Below, piece after piece: positions 59,128-64,000 of a DNA stretch of 64,000 nt; the first letter of the stretch is position 1; each line of letters opens with the position of its first letter. The DNA is taken from assembly GCA_963788055.1 (NCBI GenBank), contig CAWBFA010000003.1, forward strand, positions 264,185 through 328,184, written 5' to 3'. Position numbers and translations under genes: made by a program. Source of the stretch: JACCTU01 sp963788055. Lineage in GTDB: Bacteria > Actinomycetota > Thermoleophilia > Gaiellales > Gaiellaceae. The notes under the pieces were generated by a model. That model worked only from the letters and a program-made list of their open reading frames with translations. It had not been told where the DNA came from and searched no databases.

Positions 59128-59615
59128 GCCGTTCCAGCCCTCGCGATCCCAGGGCGGATCGATCTACCGTCGTGCTACCAAACCTTTGGCGGCGCAACGC
59201 CTTCCGACCACCAGCTCGGCAAGCTGGGAGCCTTCGACGCGAGCGTCGTCTTAGCGTTCTGCGACGCCTCCAGCGTTTCTCGTTCCACCTTGTCGGGTGA
59301 AGTTGTGACGCCGAATCCCGTCCCACGCGTGTCGGCGAGTCGCGGATGAACTCGCTTGAGTTGCTCTGCTTTGCCTGTTCATCGAGGTCAAGTACGTCGG
59401 CCATAGCGGGGAGAAATGGCGGTTCGACAGCCTGAAGACGATCAAGGTCGGCGTGAAACGCGACCTGGAGCGGCTGAGGCGCGACGTGGAACTGGGACGC
59501 TGCCGCGCTGCCGCCCTGCTACTGGTCGACGACAACTCGCTCCTCGAAAGCGTGGTCGACGACATCTGGCGCCTCGAAAGCACAGCCGGGAAGGGGCTGC
59601 CGTGGAGCCCCCAGG
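59128..59615. other. Region after tRNA-Ala with a possible gene remnant
   Basis: A plus-strand frame from about 59363 reads FIEVKYVGHSGEKWRFDSL, then TIKVGVKRDLERLRRDVELG and LLLVDDNSLLESVVDDIWRL. It has no usual start until GTG 59453 and no stop in the right place. It looks like part of a protein-coding gene disturbed by mutation or error. I see nothing else. Confidence 0.3.
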
Positions 59616-59993
59616 TCAGGCGGCGAGGTCCTTCCGCTTCTGTTGGGTTCGTTCGCGCCCGCGCCGGTTCCGCAGCACCCTCTCTGCAGCGACGAGGGCG
59701 AGTGCGAGTGCGGCGATGCCTGCACCGATCTTCGGGTCAAGCCAGTCAAAGCCGCTGGGGTCGCCGATCGCGGCCGGCAGATCGGCGCTCGAGGGCGACG
59801 AGTAGTCCACGGTGACGTACTTGGGGCCGAGGCGTTCTTGCTGCTCGAGCTGAGCGTTCGAGTGCAGTTTCAGCGGGTGCCGGCCGGCATGCTCGTCCGG
59901 GGCAGGCAACGCTCGGGCAGTAGTCGGGGCGGCCGCGATTGTTGCGACCGCGAGCAAGGTCGTGATCGTCCGCTGCGTCCGTCTGGTGCTCAT
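59616..59993 (-). CDS. Membrane-anchored secreted protein
   Basis: 125 residues. A signal peptide (TQRTITTLLAVATIAAAPTTA), a short extracytoplasmic part (QLEQQERLGPKYVTVDYSSPS), one C-terminal membrane helix (IGAGIAALALALVAAERVL) and a basic tail RNRRGRERTQQKRKD. GGAG precedes the ATG. No family recognised. Confidence 0.65.
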   Translation of the reverse strand: MSTRRTQRTITTLLAVATIAAAPTTARALPAPDEHAGRHPLKLHSNAQLEQQERLGPKYVTVDYSSPSSADLPAAIGDPSGFDWLDPKIGAGIAALALALVAAERVLRNRRGRERTQQKRKDLAA

Positions 59994-60088
59994 GGGGTCT
60001 CCTTCTCGAGGCGGTCGCAGGCAGCGACCGCATGTACTAAGAAGACGGGAGGCGACTAACGCGGCGGTTCGCCGCCGCTAACGCGGGG

Positions 60089-63000
60089 ATGTCCGCACAA
60101 GCGGCGCGGGTAGTGGGACAATCGGTCATCGACGAGACCCCGGGGGGACAGACCTTGGACTTCCTGATCCTCGGACCGATGCAGATCCGGAGCGGGGGAC
60201 TAGACGTTCGCGTGCGAAGCAGAAAGCAGCGAGCTCTGCTTGCGGTGCTTCTCCTGCATGCGAACGAGGTCGTCTCACAGGATCGGCTGATCGATGCTCT
60301 CTGGGATGAGGCACGACCGCGGACGGCGGCGACGGCGCTCCATGGGCACGTTTCGCGGCTTCGGAAGCTGATCGGCCGCGATCGGCTGGTGACCGATCCG
60401 CCGGGTTACCGGCTTGAGCTGGGCGCCGACGAGTTCGACCTGGCTCGGTTCGAGCGCTTGCTCGGGGAGGCGAGGGGCGCCGGCGAGCCGTCGGAGCGGT
60501 CGGAGCGGCTTCACGCCGCGCTTGCCCTGTGGAGGGGTTCACCGTTGACCGAGTTCGAGTACGACGGCTTCGTCGGAGGGGAGCTCGATCGGCTTGCGGA
60601 GCTGCGCCTCGGCGCTCTCGAAGAGCGAGTCGACGCAGATCTCGCGCTGGGCCGTCACGTCGAGCTGATCGCCGAGCTTGAGTCACTCGTCGTCGCGCAT
60701 CCTTACCGGGAGCGCTTGCGCGGACAGCTCATGGTCGCGCTGTACCGATCGGGCCGCCAAGTCGACGCACTTTCCGCCTACCGCGTGGGGCGGCAGGCCC
60801 TCGTCGAGCAGCTCGGCATCGATCCTGGCCCTGGGCTTCAGCGGCTAGAGCGGCAGATCCTCGCGCAGGACGAGAGCTTGCAGCCGCCGGTGTCCGCCCC
60901 GCCACCGGTTCGGTCGCAGGTGCCTCCTGCAGCCGGGGCTTTGGAACCTGCGCTGACCCGAAAGACGGTCACGGTCCTGTTCTGTGATGTAGCGGGTTCT
61001 ACTCCGCTCGGAGAGCGGCTCGATCCCGAAGTGCTGCGCGGCCTCATGTCGCGTTACTTCGACGCGGCTCGCAGTGCTGTCGAGCGACACGGCGGGGTCG
61101 TCGAGAAGTTCATCGGCGACGCCGTAGTGGCAGTCTTCGGTCTGCCTGAGCTGCACGAAGACGATGCGCTGCGCGCTGCGCGTGCCGCCGCCGAGCTCAA
61201 GGCGACGCTCGCATCGCTCAACGACGAGTTCGAACGCGACTACTGCTCGCGGATTGCGGTTCGGATCGGCATCAACACCGGTGAGGTGGTGGTCGGCGAT
61301 CCGTCGGCTGGACAGAGGCTTGTTACTGGCGACCCAGTCAACGTCGCTGCGCGGCTCGAGCAAGCTGCCGAAGCGGGCGACGTGCTGATCGGCGCAGAGA
61401 CGGAGCGGCTCGTGCGCGAGGCGGTTCGTCTCGAGGCCGTCGAGCCGCTGGAGCTGAAGGGAAAGACCGACCGAGTGCCGGCCTGGCGGCTGATCGCAGT
61501 GCCTCCCGACGTACCCGCACTTGTACGACCGACCGAAACGCGGTTGGTCGGACGAACGGACGAGCTGCTCACGCTCCTGCAGGCGTTCGACGCCGCCGTG
61601 AGCCGACCAGCCGTCGCGCTCGCGACGCTCATCGGCCCGGCCGGAATCGGCAAGTCGCGGCTCGCCCAGGAGCTGGCCGCGTCGGTCGGCGCCTCGGCTC
61701 GCGTCGTCGTCGGGCGGTGCCTTCCCTACGGGGCGGGCATCACCTACTGGCCGCTGGCTGAGGTCGTTCGGCAAGTCGCTGGACTCGATGCGCGTGGAGG
61801 GATCGCGTCGATCGTCCGCGGGACCGCGGACGCCGACCGCCTTGCAAGCATCGTTACGTCCGCAATCGGCGACGCGGAGGCCGATGGCATCCCAGGCCCT
61901 CCCGAGGAGACGGGCTGGGCGTTCCGGAAGCTGTTCGAGGCACTCGCGCACGAGCGGCCGCTGGTCGTGATCCTCGACGACATTCAGTGGGCGGAGCCGA
62001 CGCTGCTCGACTTGCTCGAGTACGTCGTCGACTTCTCGAGCGGCGAGCCGATCCTGCTGTTGTGCCTCGCCCGTCCCGAGCTCTTCGAGGGCCGCCCCAG
62101 ATGGGCCGAGCCGCGAGCGAATCGGCATGTGCTGACGCTGAAGCCCCTACCGTGGGAGGACTCCGAGCGGCTGATCGAGAACCTGCTGGGCGAGCGGCAC
62201 CTGACGGAGAGGACACGTGCGGAGATCGTCGAGACGGCCGACGGCAACCCGCTCTTCGTCGAACAGATGCTCGCGATGCAGCTCGAGGAAGGGTCGGCCG
62301 GCGATCTGGTCGTGCCGCCGACGATCCAGGCCCTGCTCGCTGCGCGCGTCGATCGCCTCGCGCCGGAAGAGCGGGCGATCCTCGAGTGCGCATCGATCGA
62401 GGGACGCCTGTTCCACCGCAGCGCTCTAGCCGAATTGCTCCCGGAAAGCACGGCCCAGAGCCTCGGCCCGCGGCTGCTGAACTTGATCCGCAAGGACTTC
62501 ATCCGCGCAGATCGAGCGGAGTTCTCCGAGGACGACGGCTTCCGCTTCGGCCATATCCTGATCCGCGATGCCGCCTACGCGTCGATTGCGAAGAAGGTCC
62601 GTGCTGAGCTGCACGAGCGTCTTGCAGACTGGCTCACGCGGAAGGCGGGAGAGCGTGTCGTGGAGTACGAGGAGATCCTCGGTTATCACCTGGAGCAGGC
62701 TCTGCGCTACCGGATCGAGCTCCAGGTGTCAGACGTAGCTGCCCTCGAGCTCCGTGAGCGTGCCGGTGCCCATCTCGGCCGCGCGGGCGAGAGAGCGCTC
62801 GCCCGAGGCGACCTGAGCGCTGCGACGAATCTGCTCGAGCGCGCCGAGGCGGCCGTTGCCCGCGATGCACCAGCACGGCCGGCACTTCTTCAATTGCTGG
62901 GCAGCACGTGTTGGGAGACCGGCGACCTCGAGGGGGCGGGGCGGGCCTTCGATGAGGCGATCGCGACCGCCGAACCGTGCGGCGATCGTCGCAGTGCGGC

Positions 63001-63994
63001 CCGCGCGCGGGTGGGCCAGGTGCGCCTGCGGGGGTTTACGGAGCAGCCCGACCCGGAGTGGGAGCGGGCTGAGGCAGAGAGGCTGATGCCCATCCTCGAG
63101 GAGTTGCACGACGATTTGGGTCTCGCGACCGCCTGGCTGCTCGTCGCGGCCACCCACGACACGCAGCTCCACTCCGACGCCACGCTGCGCGCGGCCGAGC
63201 AGGCACTCGCCTACGCTCGGAGAGCCGGAGCCGGACGGGTGGAAGCCGAAGCGGTGGGGTGGATCGTCACGTCCGCCTTCTTCGGGCCCGAGCCGGCGAG
63301 CGAAACGGCCGCTCGCTGCGAGCGGATTCTCGGCCAGGCGCCGGGCCCGGTGGTGGAAGCACACGCGAACGCCACGCTCGGAGCCACCAGGGCGCTGCAA
63401 GGGGACATCGCCGAAGCCCGCCGGCTTTACACGCGCGCACGGGAGTCCTACCGCGAGCTCGGACTGAGACTCTGGGCAGCCGGAATCGCGAACATGATCG
63501 GTTTCGCAGAGCTCGCTGCCGGAGACCTGGCTACGGCGGAATCCGAGCTGCGCGAGAGCGCCGACGAGCTCGCGCAGATGGGCGAGAGCGGCACCCGCTC
63601 CACAACTGTCGCCTTTCTGGCGAGAACGCTTTGCCACCAAGGCCGCGACCAGGAAGCCGAGCAACTCGCGACGGAGAGCCTCGCCCTCGGCGCCGGCGAC
63701 GTGATCAACGAGATCGTGTGCGGAGGTGTGAGGGCGAGGGTTGCCGCGCATCGCGGTGACTATGAGACGGCCGTTGCACTTGCGGAGGCGGCCCTCGACC
63801 GCGTCCGAGCGCTTGGCCACGAACCAGTGATCGAAGCCGAAGTGCACATGGATCTCGCCGAGGTACTGCGCTTCGCGGGAGAAGAAGACCGAGCGGCAGC
63901 GGCTCTCGAGGCAGCGGTTCGCCTCTACACCGAGAAAGGGAACGTTGCCTCGGCCGCACGAGCCCGGACTCTGTTGGAAGCGGCGATCGCATGA
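60089..63994 (+). CDS. SARP-type regulator fused to class III nucleotide cyclase, AAA ATPase and TPR domains
   Basis: 1301 residues in one uninterrupted frame. A winged-helix DNA-binding domain (residues 25-115) and a BTAD helical domain (120-265) form a SARP-like start. A class III adenylate/guanylate cyclase domain follows (TVTVLFCDVAGSTPLGER near 292, GDAVVAVFG, VAVRIGINTGEVVVGD). Next is an STAND-type ATPase: Walker A LIGPAGIGKSRLAQ near 515, Walker B LVVILDDIQWAEPTLLDLLE near 625. The rest (850-1301) is TPR-like. A TTG at 60155 (with GGGGGG upstream) is an alternative start. The TGA overlaps ATG 63991 of the next gene. Confidence 0.92.
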   Translation: MSAQAARVVGQSVIDETPGGQTLDFLILGPMQIRSGGLDVRVRSRKQRALLAVLLLHANEVVSQDRLIDALWDEARPRTAATALHGHVSRLRKLIGRDRLVTDPPGYRLELGADEFDLARFERLLGEARGAGEPSERSERLHAALALWRGSPLTEFEYDGFVGGELDRLAELRLGALEERVDADLALGRHVELIAELESLVVAHPYRERLRGQLMVALYRSGRQVDALSAYRVGRQALVEQLGIDPGPGLQRLERQILAQDESLQPPVSAPPPVRSQVPPAAGALEPALTRKTVTVLFCDVAGSTPLGERLDPEVLRGLMSRYFDAARSAVERHGGVVEKFIGDAVVAVFGLPELHEDDALRAARAAAELKATLASLNDEFERDYCSRIAVRIGINTGEVVVGDPSAGQRLVTGDPVNVAARLEQAAEAGDVLIGAETERLVREAVRLEAVEPLELKGKTDRVPAWRLIAVPPDVPALVRPTETRLVGRTDELLTLLQAFDAAVSRPAVALATLIGPAGIGKSRLAQELAASVGASARVVVGRCLPYGAGITYWPLAEVVRQVAGLDARGGIASIVRGTADADRLASIVTSAIGDAEADGIPGPPEETGWAFRKLFEALAHERPLVVILDDIQWAEPTLLDLLEYVVDFSSGEPILLLCLARPELFEGRPRWAEPRANRHVLTLKPLPWEDSERLIENLLGERHLTERTRAEIVETADGNPLFVEQMLAMQLEEGSAGDLVVPPTIQALLAARVDRLAPEERAILECASIEGRLFHRSALAELLPESTAQSLGPRLLNLIRKDFIRADRAEFSEDDGFRFGHILIRDAAYASIAKKVRAELHERLADWLTRKAGERVVEYEEILGYHLEQALRYRIELQVSDVAALELRERAGAHLGRAGERALARGDLSAATNLLERAEAAVARDAPARPALLQLLGSTCWETGDLEGAGRAFDEAIATAEPCGDRRSAARARVGQVRLRGFTEQPDPEWERAEAERLMPILEELHDDLGLATAWLLVAATHDTQLHSDATLRAAEQALAYARRAGAGRVEAEAVGWIVTSAFFGPEPASETAARCERILGQAPGPVVEAHANATLGATRALQGDIAEARRLYTRARESYRELGLRLWAAGIANMIGFAELAAGDLATAESELRESADELAQMGESGTRSTTVAFLARTLCHQGRDQEAEQLATESLALGAGDVINEIVCGGVRARVAAHRGDYETAVALAEAALDRVRALGHEPVIEAEVHMDLAEVLRFAGEEDRAAAALEAAVRLYTEKGNVASAARARTLLEAAIA

Positions 63995-64000
63995 ACGTCA
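63991..64000 (+). CDS. Start of the next gene (cut by the window)
   Basis: ATGAACGTCA overlaps the TGA of the preceding regulator in an ATGA arrangement, as is common in this genome. Only three codons are visible, so no function can be given. Confidence 0.3.

Noticed and set aside
60061..60088. Hairpin GCGGCG-GTT-CGCCGC as a terminator of the membrane-anchored protein gene
   Set aside because: It lies upstream of that minus-strand gene and just before the large regulator start, so it is more likely a chance GC repeat or a promoter-proximal structure.

Overview
The window is high-GC, densely packed bacterial DNA with many GTG and TTG starts and many 1-14 bp gene overlaps. The gene mix points to a high-GC actinobacterial lineage, most likely Thermoleophilia (Gaiellales/Solirubrobacterales type): split LigD-type end-joining enzymes, HtpX with PspAB, a DUF4383 protein, a Tad pilus locus with a VWA-TadB fusion, and a SARP/cyclase/ATPase fusion. 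This assignment is an inference from gene content. About twenty apparent single-base frameshifts break otherwise well-conserved genes, most of them at 23.5-24.9 kb and 26.5-29.3 kb. That pattern looks more like a draft or metagenome assembly than true gene decay.

Layout. 0-10.6 kb is a set of short housekeeping operons: an amino-acid ABC transporter coupled to groES, a LigD-like polymerase facing a LigC-like DNA ligase, a speD-bpsA branched-polyamine pair, a ferritin-like DUF892 protein, FabF, a HAD phosphatase and a flavin reductase. 10.7-16.8 kb is accessory DNA. It has three near-identical copies of a 33-nt core from the 3' end of tRNA-Ser, an integrase C-terminal remnant, small secreted proteins and tiny membrane proteins, and a 730-bp unit bounded by 22-bp inverted repeats. 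It ends at the intact tRNA-Ser, which overlaps the serS stop codon by one base. 17-25 kb holds the serS operon (membrane protein, cytochrome c, HAD phosphatase, serS, tRNA-Ser), the htpX-pspAB group and a large, frame-broken kinase-like/LPG-synthase-like membrane protein. 25.5-29.4 kb holds small hypothetical genes and a repeat-rich secreted adhesin-like protein.

30-45.3 kb is a Tad (Flp) pilus and signalling locus. Two NarL-type response regulators and a MoxR ATPase lie on the plus strand. On the minus strand lie a histidine kinase, prepilin peptidase, a DUF192-receiver fusion, TadC, a VWA-TadB fusion, CpaF, CpaE, CpaB, TadG, TadE and two Flp pilins. Nearly all pilus genes overlap or abut, so they probably form one long operon starting upstream of the pilins near 45.3 kb. 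45.5-54.1 kb follows with six polytopic membrane proteins, at least three of them likely polyprenyl-phosphate-sugar glycosyltransferases, which might decorate the pilus or build a surface glycan. 54.2-60 kb holds PspA, a metallo-beta-lactamase-fold hydrolase, an AraC regulator, an O-methyltransferase and tRNA-Ala. 60-64 kb is a 1301-residue SARP/cyclase/AAA/TPR regulator.

No rRNA, CRISPR array or intact transposase was seen.
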